Positions 52,031 through 63,446 of a DNA stretch of 64,000 nt are shown here, piece after piece. This DNA comes from Apis mellifera. Lineage: Eukaryota > Arthropoda > Insecta > Hymenoptera > Apidae. The notes under the pieces are model-generated. The model searched no databases. It saw only the letters and a list, made by a program, of their open reading frames with translations, and was not told the origin of the DNA. Position 1 is the stretch's first letter. Each line of letters starts with the position of its first letter. A program made the position numbers and the translations under genes. Location of the stretch: contig NC_037652.1 of the NCBI RefSeq assembly GCF_003254395.2, positions 9,445,001 to 9,509,000 of the forward strand, in the 5' to 3' direction.

Positions 52031-55000
52031 AAATACCTAACATGATTTAATCAGCACAAAAAAAATACAGCACACATAATACAAATTTTTACTGTAATTA
52101 TAATCGACAATAATTATCATAAAAAAATCTGAGTGTCAATGATCAAATATAATTATAAATATAAATAATCTACAATATTTTAAGGATGTTTAACCTGCCA
52201 GTTTTATTGTTTTTAATTTGAATTATCGAATTTTTTAGTTTCTTTTTATTATAAAAGTACAGTAATCAATGAAATTACTGTACGAACAAAAATATTTTAT
52301 TATAAAATTAAATTAAAAAATTAAGATATATACATTACATACATAAGAATTGCAGTGACTGTGAAATTACACATAATATTTAAAAAAAAATTTGAAAGAA
52401 GAAATGAAGAAAAAAAAAATTTGTTTTAATTTTAAGAAAAAAATAATTTGCATAAGAAATTAAATCAAGGATATAATTATAATAAAAAATTATATTAATT
52501 AATATGACTTTACTTTTGATAAAAATAATTATCATTTATTTAATATATATAGATCGTACTTTCTAATTTTAGTTGCATTATTATGGCACTATTATTACGG
52601 TATTAGATATAATTTTTCAGCAGATTGATGTATATCATATTATTATCAATTTAAAGATATCAATAAGGTAATAATAATTCGAAATATTATTGAAAATAGT
52701 ATAATGAATAATTTATTTATTAAAAAAATTATATATTTTATGTCGAGCAAATGTATTATGTCTTTTAACATCTATTCCTTTATTTCTTTCTATTATAAAC
52801 GATTAAAATTAATTATATTTATGATCGTACTATATAAAAATAGATTAAATTTTATTTAAAAAAAAAAATTGCGAAAGATAAAAACAATTAAAAAATTGAT
52901 ATTTAATTAATATTATTATCTTTCGTCAATTATTATATACATTTTTTATTCTTTATTTTCGATCGAAAAATCATCTCATAAATTTTTGAATAAGTATATG
53001 TATCTATTCATATTGATTTATTCTTTGATATATATTGTATATATAAGCACAAAATATGAATCTTCTATTAAATTTTTCAAAATTATCATTGTACAGATGA
53101 ATTATACACTCGTTACAATATTATAATATAGAATCTCTTTTCCAATAAGAGGATTTTTCATGAAATTTAACGTAATCTCAAATAATGTTTTTAATTAAAT
53201 AAGTTTTTAATTAAGGAAATTAAGAAATATAAGAAAAATAAATTGCAATATCGGAAATGATTATTTTCTAGCAATAATGTATTTAAATATAACGAAATAA
53301 TTAATCGTTTAAAAAAGTACTACTTACCATTTCTTTTCTTTATATAATTACTACTAGAATCCTCATCCTTTATCAATCAGGATAATCTTGAATTTCTTTA
53401 AATACACTTACTCGTAATAAATTTTTAACGTATATTGATTTAATTCGTAATTTTATGCATGGTGATTCGTTTTCGAACTATAAAACTCCTCTTCATCGAT
53501 TCAGCAACGATTTCGATTCAATTATGTTATCGTTATCTTTCATTATTTTATTCTCAATTTTTTCAAAGATCAAGCATTTCTAAATTTCATTTTTCATTTT
53601 CAAACACAATCTATCGCATATTTCTTTCAATTGTTTTTTCGGTTCTTCGCATAAAATGTAATATACACATATAATATCGAATATATCAGAAACGTAACAC
53701 ACAGGTTTTGAATTTCTTCTTTCATATTTTTTTTCTTTCACAATTTTATATCCAAGAAATCGTTTCCGCGAAAAATAAGTATAATATATATAGTTTCTAA
53801 GTTTCCTTCAACAAATTAAATTAATACAATCATTCGTAAATATGTTCATAATATATTCGTAAACGGTATAAAATTTTATCATTTTGAAAATTGAAAAAAA
53901 TAAAAGATTTTCTTTATTAGTATATAATAACGAGAAGATATTTTCTTCAATTTCTTTATTATTTTTTAGTTTTTCGATTGCAAAATAATTGTGATATTTT
54001 TAGGAAGAAATATAAAATGTTGATATCATCGTTATTCCATTTATTTAATATCAGAAAATGAGAATTGTGCGTTTTTATTATATAGAAGCATTTATCCATA
54101 AGCATTATATCATTTTCTAGTTGATATATTTAAATTAAATTTTTTTATCAGTTTTTATTAATTTGAAATAATTTTTCAAATATATTTTGAACTATATATT
54201 TTGAAAGTTTCTTTGCTTCGTGCTTTGTATAGATATAACAGACAATTTGTTATATTTTATGTATTTTAACGTTCTTGATTTCCTTCATCAATTCTATGAA
54301 AAAAAAGGAACGATAGTTTGTGAATTTTATTGACAAAATTCAACAATTATTCGATCTTTTTTCATTTTCTTTTCATATATATTTTTTTTATCATGCAAAT
54401 TAACGTTCGATTCGAAAAAATATCTCAAGTTTATTTTATTTATCGTGTAAATGTCCAAATCTATATTTTTCAAGCGTTGTGAGAAGTTCTCGAAATTTTT
54501 CGTACGAATTTAGAATTGTTATATCGACGGATAAAACTTAATTATAATCGGATGTTATAACGTTTCTTGAATCTTCCATCTTGAATATTTATCTTGAATA
54601 TTATTCACCCATTATTAGCTAAAAACATTGAAGATTTTCCTTTTTTTTTCCTTCGATATTATATCAATGATATGAGATTATCGATACCTTTTACATTTTA
54701 TTCTAGAAATCACGTGTACATAAAATATCAAAATATTTAAAAAAAAGTAAAAAAAATTGTGCACTTAATCCAGAAAATTTGAGGAAAATTAAAATTAATA
54801 AAATATATATTATTATTATTATTTATATAGCACTGAAATTTAGAACATATTTAATTTATTATTTACAAACATTTATATAATAATTTATTATATAATAATA
54901 TAATAATTTTATATAAATTTTAATAGAAAGACGATCATTCAAAATATTCTTGTTTCTATTATAATGGATAGAAATGACGAGAATATGTTTTACGTTTTAA

Positions 55001-58000
55001 ATGTTTCGTGAAAAAAAAAAAAATATCGTGAATGAAAAAATTGTTAGAATTTTATTTTCTAAGATTATATTTATTTTTTATAAAATTGGCAGGCCAAACA
55101 TCCTTGATACGAATATAATAATTTATTTATTTATATTGGATAACGTCGATAAATTATGTTCAAAATATATTCAATAGGATATTTTGAGCAACTTTTTCTT
55201 GTTCAAAGATAGTACAAGTAATACATAAATAAGTACATATGTATATTACAATGATCGGATTAGTTTTCGTGTTATATGCAAAAGTATCATTAAGATCGGT
55301 AAATATTATTATTATTATATGTTTTAATATTTTTTTATGTAACTCATTTAAACTCTAGTTCATCTTTCGTATCAAATGATCGAAAGATAACATTCTATGT
55401 TCTAGATCATCTTTTATCAAACTCGTTATTGATTTTTTCCTATAAATATTCTAATTACATTCTACATTTAATATTTTGAATATGCAATTAATACGTAATA
55501 TATCATTACTTAATTGCAACAAACTATTTACACGTAGCTAAAACATTTGATAAAAAAAACATTGCGATAAAAAATTGATCATTGTATCAAAATTTAATAC
55601 AAATCCAATCATTCGAGCATATGAATAAGAATGTAGTGTGAAAAAATATTTTTGCATATAACTCGATATACATATAAATTCTTCTTTATAATTATTAGCT
55701 GGTATATATATACACGTATAAAATTTATATATATATATTTTCTACTTTTTTCATTAAAAAGAAAATGTAATCTTATTTAACGTAGACACTGATATACATG
55801 TATCTAACCTGTCTTTCTTTATCCTCTTTTAATTGTCTTTCCAACATTTCATATTCAATTTTTTCTTGACGTCGTGAAACCATCTCTTCGTAAAAGCTAC
55901 TATACCTTGGTTTATTGTTCTCGTGCAAATATTTTTGAACATGTTGCGCTAATTCAAAGATCATTACTTCTCCCTGTAATCGTTTTGTTAATTCCACTAA
56001 TTCAGTATATAATACTGCAACTTGTTGATGAGATAAACCTCTGCTATTTTTTAACTCTATGTTTGGTGTTCTGCAAATCATTTAATAAAAATGTTTTTGC
56101 AAAGATCATATACGTATAACTTTAAAAAATTTTTTTATTAAACTGTGTAGATTGTACATCTATATTTATGATTAAATTGTATTAAAATCTTATTAGAAAT
56201 TATTTATGTTTATATTATCATTTTTTATGCGATCGTACTTTCTAGATTTTCGTATCATATAATTATCAAATATGATGTATCAAATATATATCGAATTTTA
56301 ATTAGTTTTCGATTATTTAAATATTCGAAGTAATTGTTCGGAATAGGAGATTTCTTATCGATTTCGATGATTTTTGAATATGTAAAACCGTTGTAAAAAT
56401 CAACATTTTGAATATTTTTCTTTTGCGAAAGGAATCCATAGAATACGCAAGAATTCGACACTGAATTTTAAACCTGTCATAATCCATGAGAAAGTAAATT
56501 TTTGATTAGTTTATTCGTTATATGATTAATAGTCCTACTTTCGCCATATACTTACATTAAACAAAAAATGATAAATGATCATATACTTATGCACACGCAG
56601 TTACGAACGTATAAAAGAAGTTCTATTTAAATAATAACGATCTTTTTTTTTTTCAAATATCAAATTTTTTTCAAATTTATTGGTCCATTGATCGAATCTT
56701 TTCTTCCGATGTTTTATAAAAATTGATCCACGATTATCAATCATCTTCTTCATCGCGCTTCGATATCATCTTTAATTCTTCACTTATAAATATCATGCGA
56801 TTCGAATCATCAAATTTTTTTCACACACGTATAAAAAGTTGTTCAAAATATCGATCTCTATATCAATCTTTCAAAAATCGACAAGGAATTCCTTATTCCG
56901 ATTAATATCTTAAAATAATATATCAAAGAAATCGATGCTTTATAAATATTAACTATCGATTATTATCGATTTATTGTTTAATATCGAGCAACTATGCATA
57001 ATATTCAAGAAAACATGACAAATAATTACGTATGAATATCGAAAAATGAAACGATTGATCGCAATATTGTCAATCTGGTAATTAGGAAAATATTCGAAGA
57101 CGAACAATCGAGATAATTTTTATTCGCTGTTGTGCGAACAATTATACAACTGTAACACGATTCATTGATACATCTATTTACGAATTTTAGTCAGAAAGAA
57201 TAGTGAAGAAAAAATATCGTACTACGATAAATACTCAACTATAACACTATAGCAATAATAATTATAAATACGTTGAAAACAGCCAAACATTCGATGATAT
57301 TTTATCCTAATATGACATATTTGATTTGCTTAATCCAATCTGGTATCAGTTTTTAAGTAGATATTTAAAAGTACATATTTTATCATTTTCGATATAAAAC
57401 TTTGCTTTTTTTCATTAAATTTCAATGCACAAGATAAACATAATTACAAATTAAAAATGAGATCAAGTTCGTGAAAAAATAAAATTGGAAAATGACCGTT
57501 TAATGTACACGTTGATAAGAATTTATGTTGTATTTTTTATAAATTTTATATATATTATATATTATACAATACAATAAAGCGATATATATAATTGATAATT
57601 TGTACAATACACGTACAAATATATCGATTAAACAAAATTATATAACTATTTTAATTTTTATAAAAATATTATGTTTATTCTATGTGTATATTGCATATTC
57701 GCAATATATTTACATAAATTTTCATAATCTATTTAGTAAATTTAAAAAATATTTTTTATTATTTTAAAAATAACTTTATTATTAATTATATTAATTTACT
57801 ATTAATAATAACTTTACTATTATAAAAAAATGATCATTTCTCTACATATACACAAGTTCATCCGCAAAAAAATTGATAATGTCAAGTTATCCAAGTATTC
57901 CTATCTATGTCATACAACTTTTATATGAAATCTACATATGCATATACATATACATATATACACATATATACAAATTATATTATTTTCATGAAAATTTAAA

Positions 58001-61000
58001 ATACGAATAAACAAAAGTAGATATTTATTTGAAAATTACATTGTCATTAATCACGGTCTCGAAAGTCTTGTGTAAGTGGATATGTTGCGTTTGAGAGTCA
58101 CTGTCCGAGAGTCACTGTCCGAGAGCCTGTCGATCAATTCTCTGAGAGCTGTTTCATACGAACCAGTTGCGCACTATTCTGAAAGTAGCTATCGCGAGAG
58201 AAAGAGAAAAATGTTATCGCCGCGGAAAGAATGGAATAAAAATGATACATTTAAATTAATTGCATTATATGAACATCAGCCAATATTGTGGGATAAAAAA
58301 CATATGGATTATAGAAATCGTGAAAAGAAAAATAAAATATTAAGTGAAATTGGATTACATTTTGAATGTTCCATAGAAGAAATTCAGAGGAAGATACATA
58401 ATTTGAGAAATCAAGTAAGATATAATGTAAAGTAAACGAAGAAAATTTGAGTATTATTTAATTACTCAAATTACAGATGTCACAAGAATTGAAAAAAAAG
58501 AAAAAAAGAAAAAAAGGAACCGATGAAATAGAGGAGTCAAATTGGATTTATTTTAATGCCCTGAAATTTTTAATTCCACCACTTACGATAAATGTGACAC
58601 AATCATTACATACACAAACATCAATGTCTATTGTAAGTAAAAATAGTTTCTTATAATTATGTTTCGTTTATTATGCATTTTTATTTATTTAAAAATATTA
58701 ATAAAATCTACAAGATTTCGACTGTTCGCATTTCTATAATTTTAAATACATTTATATAATTATAAATAATTTTTATAAGAATTAATAATTATATTTGATT
58801 TTGTCTATAAATAAATAAATTATAAAAAACAAAATATTATTAAATAGTAAATATATTATTTAGTAGTATTTAAGTAAATATATTATTTATTATATTTATT
58901 TAATAACGATATTTATCCATTTTTAATACTTTCTTATATTTTTTTAAAAGAACAAACTAACCTATTAGATTTTATCCATAAGTTATATAAATTAAATTAT
59001 ATATATTTATCGCATATATTATTATCAATATTAAATATTTATCATCATATTTATTTTTGTTATATGTATTATAATTCATATATATATTAATATAAATTAT
59101 CCAAAATATTCGATTATTATACGAAAATTTCAAAACGTACAATTTGGCAACGAATTTTCATTTCATCAAAACACAAAAAGATCGCGCTAAATTATATCCA
59201 AATTTTTTTTTAAAAATGCATTTGTCTCTCTCTTTCGATTAGGCAATTTCGTATAATTCACTTCATTCGTTTCATTATTAAATATATTAATAATAAAAAT
59301 ATTGGTGCCAATCATGATAAATGTCTATATAACAAAATTTTGAAATAAAAAATAATTATTCTATTCGACGAATTTTCTAATCATTTGTCTATATTATAAG
59401 TTGAAATTTCAAAAATTTTATCGAAATTAAGGTTATTATTATTATTTCTTAAATTTAAAAATTATATTATATCATAGTATTAAAATATATTATTATAAAA
59501 TAAATTATTGTGATAAAATAATAAAATAAAATATGAATTATTATGATAAATAATTATTTTTTATCTATATAATTTATCTATATAAAAGAAGAAAGAAAAT
59601 GTATTTTACGAAGAAAATGTGGAGATGGAAGAAACGACCAGCACAAGCACAACATCATCGAAAAAAATAAAACGAGAAATTGATGATAACCAACTCTTTA
59701 AAACGACATTAAGTAGCTCATATCAAGAAGTGGATGAATATGATAAATTTGGCCAATATGTAGCCTTAGAATTAAAAACTTTAAAATCTGATTTTAATAA
59801 AGCAAGATTAAAAAGTGAAATAAGAAAAATAATAGTTCAGATCGCGGATGAAGATTTGTACGATAGTATAAATCCATTGTCATCTTCTATATCAATGCCA
59901 TCTCCTTAATTAGCACGCAATTTTATAAAAAAATTTACATATACATCAATATATAATTTAATAATGAAAAGTATATTTTTTCTTAGACAATAATACAATT
60001 TAGATTAACTATTTTGTTTTTTTTTTTTTGTTTTTTTTTTCTAAATATATCTCGTTATTATCTCAGATCTTGTATTCGTAATAAATACGTTATTATTTTT
60101 GTATAAAATTGTATAAAATATAATATACAATGAAACTTACAATGTTTAATAATCTGATTCAATTAATAATCATTTGCACGTCCATATTGCACAAGATAAT
60201 GGAAACAATTGATCGTTTTTCAGTATTTAATCGATACCCTATATACCAGTATACGACGTATCGGTAATGACAGAACGTCTTTTTCGTTTTGCTCACGAGA
60301 CCCGTTGACCTTGAATTTTCCATTAATGTCAATGTCCGTAACAATTTTATAACTAATAACTAATAAAAACTAAGAATAAGAATTAAGTTTTTACATATAC
60401 ACAATCAATATTTCATTTTTTTTTTTATCTTGGAATTTTATTTAAATTTCAAAAGAAAAATCGTGAATATCAAAAATTGAGCACAGATGATTTTTACAGA
60501 TTTGAAAAATTCTGTTTAATAATAAATTTTTGACAAGTTTTTAATACGTGTATCCGAGAATAAAAATTTTTGCAATTGTTCTTAATTAGATACACATACT
60601 TGCACGAATATATCAAATGAACATATATTTTAAGATTTAACCTTTTTTTTTAATGTTAGCATCAAATGTTCATGCAATATAATGGAATTTTATGGATAAA
60701 ACGGTAAGTATTTATTTAACGGTAAGTATTTATTTAACGATTACATTTTTTAAAATATATAAACGAAATTATATATTTTATATATTTATGTATTACGAAT
60801 GATAAAGAACATTAAAAAAGAAAAATTTAGTATCATTTATTTAAAAAAAAGAAATATTTTTAGTTATAATAGTCAATGTCAAATCTATAATATGTACTTA
60901 TTAATCATTAGATTTAATTATTAGATAATTTTTTTACATCTTATACTTAACTCAATATTTTTCTTTTCTAATTCAAAATATAAAAATTATATAATCTTTG

Positions 61001-61570
61001 AATAAATTTTGTTCAATAAAAATTATAATAAAATTTAATTTTTAATTTTTTCTTCAAAATTGAAAAAATATATTGTAATTATATTTATTAAAGAATTTTT
61101 TAGACATAATAAACAAAATTTAAAATATTTGTATTCAATTTTAAATTATTTACAATTTCACAATGCTAATTATAGAAAAATATTGTATATCTCCAGAATA
61201 TAAAGATAAAATTCATAAGAATCAAAAGACAAAGATAGATTTGATTCTTACATTTCTAATCTTATACTTGCATCTTAAAAAATGCTTATTATTTATTCAA
61301 ATTCTTATTCAATATTTCAAATATTATATTAATAATAAAAAACATTATTTAAAAAATTTTTACAACTAAAAATATACTTACTCATCAGGATACTTAGTGC
61401 TGCACATTACATGTAAATCAATCTGTGCATATACTTTAGCTGGTCCTGACATGCCTTTCTGAGGCATCAAACTAATCAATATGTCTAACGGTTGCCATTT
61501 TCTTTTATTCTTTTCACAACGTAAATCACACAATTCATCTCCAAAGATGCTCTGTAAAAAAAAAAAATAT

Positions 61571-61610
<40 letters not shown>

Positions 61611-62430
61611 TTATTAAATATTTAGAAATACATCTATATTATTAAAAAGATTATTATGATTTCATAAAAGTATAATATAATTAATAATATAATATCATAT
61701 AAATTATTAAATCTATATAACAATATCTAATCTAACATTTTTAAAAACATTTTTAAAATTCATATACAATAAATATTTTTATATTTTATTATAGAGTTTT
61801 ATTCAAATTTATGATACAAATAATTTTAAATATATATACATATACATATACAAAAACTAAAATAAGATAGAATAAATATTCACATTAATGTATTTATATC
61901 AATATTAAATTTCAAAATTTCTTGTTAGAAAATTACAAAAATTATTATATTTAGACATAAAATGATCTATTTTTAATTCTATTATCTGATTTTTAATTAA
62001 TAATAAGATAATTAAATTTTTTCACATAAATTCTTATAACATTTTATAACATTTTATATTTCAGTTATACAAATGAATAATATTAAGATCTTATTTTTAT
62101 TATTAGTTATATTTATATCTAAACATTACACATAAACATATTTAATGTTTATCATATATTTTTCATTTAAGGAAACAAGTTATCAATAAATATATAAAAT
62201 AAAATAAAAATCATAAAAAATTTAGCTTGTTAGAAATAAATAATATTTATATTTCATCGTGATATTAAAAACATGCAATATTAATATAAATAGCAAAAAA
62301 AAAAAAAGAAAAAAAAAATTAAATGGAAATAAACAATAAAAAAATAAGATAATCAGTGATAATATAATTTCATTACCTTTAAAACCTCAATTTCGTTCTC
62401 TTGTCGATCTTTAGAAGACTCACAGGACAT
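43437..62430 (-). CDS. GCN2: GCN2 (eIF-2-alpha kinase 4), uncharged-tRNA sensor
   Basis: GCN2 binds uncharged tRNA on starved ribosomes and phosphorylates eIF2-alpha. 14 coding exons, 5' to 3': 62377-62430, 61382-61551, 55809-56070, 51685-51925, 50800-51095, 50018-50392, 48597-49112, 47983-48146, 47210-47643, 46556-46832, 45850-46363, 45218-45700, 44221-45107, 43437-43563; 4800 nt, 1599 aa, near the fly and human lengths. Domains: RWD 1-140 (SIFGDELCDLR, GMSGPAKVYAQIDLHV, KYPDE); charged helix 140-190; pseudokinase about 245-510, with HKDLRD for HRDLK and SDY for DFG; active kinase about 540-1010, with GRGAFGDV near 551, Lys573, HRDLKPVN (Asp792, Asn797), DFG 810-812 and GTALYVAPE; HisRS-like about 1040-1470 (GGRYDKMLSSF); C-terminal domain to residue 1599 (KHPRHKKYIKEICEE). 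The kinase insert is short and acidic. All joins keep frame. A MADF-BESS gene is nested antisense in intron 2. Confidence 0.97.
49113..50017 (-). other. GCN2 intron 6 and other mid-gene introns
   Basis: 905-nt AT-rich intron with no coding signal; the plus-strand ORF at 49142-49366 is not credible. Other GCN2 introns over 300 nt in this half (46833-47209, 48147-48596, 50393-50799, 51096-51684) are likewise empty A/T-rich sequence. Confidence 0.7.
51926..55808 (-). other. Large GCN2 intron 3
   Basis: 3.9-kb intron. Its 3' part (on the sense strand) has a GTATAT/TA tract at about 51977-52027. From about 53.3 kb upward the sequence is notably richer in CGA/TCG words than other introns. A candidate alternative first exon ends at 53328. 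The plus-strand ORF 53459-53674 has no family resemblance. Confidence 0.6.
53328..53410 (-). CDS. Candidate alternative first exon of GCN2 (start codon at the exon's last base)
   Basis: On the minus strand the sequence AGAAAAGAAATG is followed directly by GTAAGTAG, a near-perfect 5' splice site. The ATG (complement of 53328-53330) is the last codon of the putative exon and, because GCN2 exon 4 starts in phase 0, would join as Met-Val-Leu-Gln-Asp-Glu into the normal GCN2 frame. An in-frame TAA three codons upstream means that, if transcribed, the exon acts as a start exon rather than a cassette. The product would lack exons 1-3, that is the RWD domain that binds GCN1. The 5' boundary is unknown; the end I give is nominal. 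Another donor-like GTAAGTG lies slightly upstream (exon edge 53412). It could be a chance donor. Confidence 0.35.
58093..58125 (+). repeat. 14-bp tandem duplication in the MADF-BESS leader
   Basis: GAGAGTCACTGTCC occurs twice in direct tandem (58093-58106, 58107-58120), followed by GAGAG of a third copy. The period is not a multiple of three, which argues that this stretch is 5' UTR rather than coding. Confidence 0.85.
58211..59909 (+). CDS. MADF-BESS domain protein, nested antisense in GCN2
   Basis: MADF domains (Myb/SANT-like, Adf-1 type) bind DNA and BESS motifs mediate protein contacts; many insect members are transcription regulators, so a nuclear role is likely but the target is unknown. 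Exons: 58211-58414, 58477-58632, 59589-59909; 681 nt, 226 aa, in frame. The MADF domain begins at once: W8, then FKLIALYEHQPILWDKKHMD, a basic turn, the IQRKIHNLRNQ helix, and in exon 2 SNWIYFNALKFLIPP. A lysine-rich run (KKKKKRKK) interrupts it. Exon 3 carries KKIKREID, a possible nuclear signal, and a BESS-like FGQYVALELKTLKSDFNKAR. The start at 58211 has A at -3. An in-frame ATG at 58082 would add 43 residues across the 14-bp tandem repeat; I consider that leader. The exon 3 acceptor could also be 3 or 6 nt later. Family call secure, orthology unknown. Confidence 0.82.
61570..61607. repeat. (AT)n microsatellite in GCN2 intron 1
   Basis: TA-repeat tract with interspersed TACATACA at its left end, about 20-55 nt upstream (sense strand) of the acceptor of GCN2 exon 2. 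The remainder of this 825-nt intron (61552-62376) is A/T-rich and empty. Confidence 0.8.
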
Positions 62431-63368
62431 ATTTCTTTTAATACATTATATTTTCATTATTTAACTTTAAATATCGTACTTCAACAGTCACGAATAATTA
62501 AATTTAACTCATTGTTTAGGTCTCTAACCTCTATTATAATACTAACTGCTCGTTCTCCGCGTAAAATGTATTTTTCTATTATTCGTTCACTGAAAAAAAT
62601 GTATAAATTTATATATTATTTCGTAACTTATAAAAGTAATATTCTATAACTAATGTATAAATTCAATAGTTTTGTTTTTCAATTGTATCGATGTTAAGCA
62701 AGTACAATAGATAGTTTACATGACAAGGTGGATCTACATATCGAACAAAAATACATAATACAACTGTATATGTGTATGATTCATATAATTTATAATATTA
62801 TATATGTATATGTATATGTATATACAGATAAATATTATATATATCATATTTTACATACAAAATACGTAGATTCATCAATTATCGTTGGTAACGAAAAATT
62901 CAAAATTTAATTTTGTTTTTATATTCTGATTAAAAATCTATTATTAATTTTATTATTAATTATTAATACTTGCGAATTGAATTTTCATTATTCATAATTT
63001 AACGTATATTATAAATTTAATAATATTTAATAATTTTTAAAATTATATAATAAATGACATGTTTATTTAATTTACGAATTTTAAATTAATCGGAAGACAA
63101 ATATTCGTTAACAAGAAACCAACGCAAAAAAAATTTCATTGTATTAATATTGTTTCATCAACTAGCGTCAAATTTCAATGTCGGACCTTACCCTCTATTT
63201 CACTCACATTCAATGTTTCTCACTCTCATATGCGATGCATTTAAAAAACGAACGAGTCGAAGAGAAATAGCAACCTATAATTCTTAGGATGGTACCTCCC
63301 TCGATAATAGGCGCGTAGCAAACCCAAACGTGTGACTAATAAACAAGAAATACAGTAGTGATAACAAA
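62431..63368. promoter_or_regulatory. Divergent promoter region of GCN2 and SRP54
   Basis: 938 bp between the start codons of two oppositely transcribed genes, so both promoters and 5' UTRs are here. The last 230 bases before SRP54 are distinctly GC-richer (CTAGCGTC, CTTACCCTCT, GCGCGTAGC), fitting a housekeeping promoter and 5' UTR. I see no clear TATA box. The plus-strand ORFs at 62401-62649 and 62728-62910 are not credible. Confidence 0.6.
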
Positions 63369-63446
63369 ATGGTTCTCGCAGATTTAGGACGTAAAATAAC
63401 ATCTGCACTTCGATCCCTTAGCAATGCAACTGTCATTAATGAAGAA
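63369..63446 (+). CDS. SRP54: SRP54, signal recognition particle 54 kDa subunit, first coding exon only
   Basis: SRP54 is the GTPase subunit of the signal recognition particle; it binds signal peptides and the SRP receptor at the ER. The 26 residues visible begin MVLADLGRKITSALRSLS and end NATVINEE, the highly conserved start of the SRP54 N domain. The exon ends in phase 0 at GAA|GTAAGT; the rest of the gene lies right of the window. The ATG is preceded by AACAAA (A at -3), a good insect start context. The remaining 63447-64000 is its first intron, AT-rich, ending in a poly-A run, with a short AATCGGAT/ATCCGATT inverted pair near 63850-63880. Confidence 0.93.

Larger units (their letters stand above)
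56071..61381 (-). other. GCN2 intron 2 (5.3 kb), host of the MADF-BESS gene
   Basis: Largest GCN2 intron, splitting the RWD domain. Outside the nested gene it has CGA-rich text at 56.2-57.4 kb and a GC-richer patch at 60160-60345 with no credible coding frame, which may belong to the nested gene's 3' region. A duplicated GGTAAGTATTTATTTAAC lies at about 60702-60738. The minus-strand ORF 56255-56461 resembles nothing known to me. Confidence 0.65.

Noticed and set aside
53459..53674. Plus-strand 71-aa ORF in GCN2 intron 3
   Set aside because: Phe/Ser/Ile-rich with no motif; looks like chance in CGA-rich sequence.
56255..56461. Minus-strand ORF upstream of GCN2 exon 3
   Set aside because: No similarity to RWD sequence, and exon 2 joins exon 3 in frame without it.
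58082..58210. 43-residue N-terminal extension of the MADF-BESS protein
   Set aside because: It crosses a 14-bp tandem repeat and is Ser/Arg low-complexity; the MADF domain starts right at the inner ATG.
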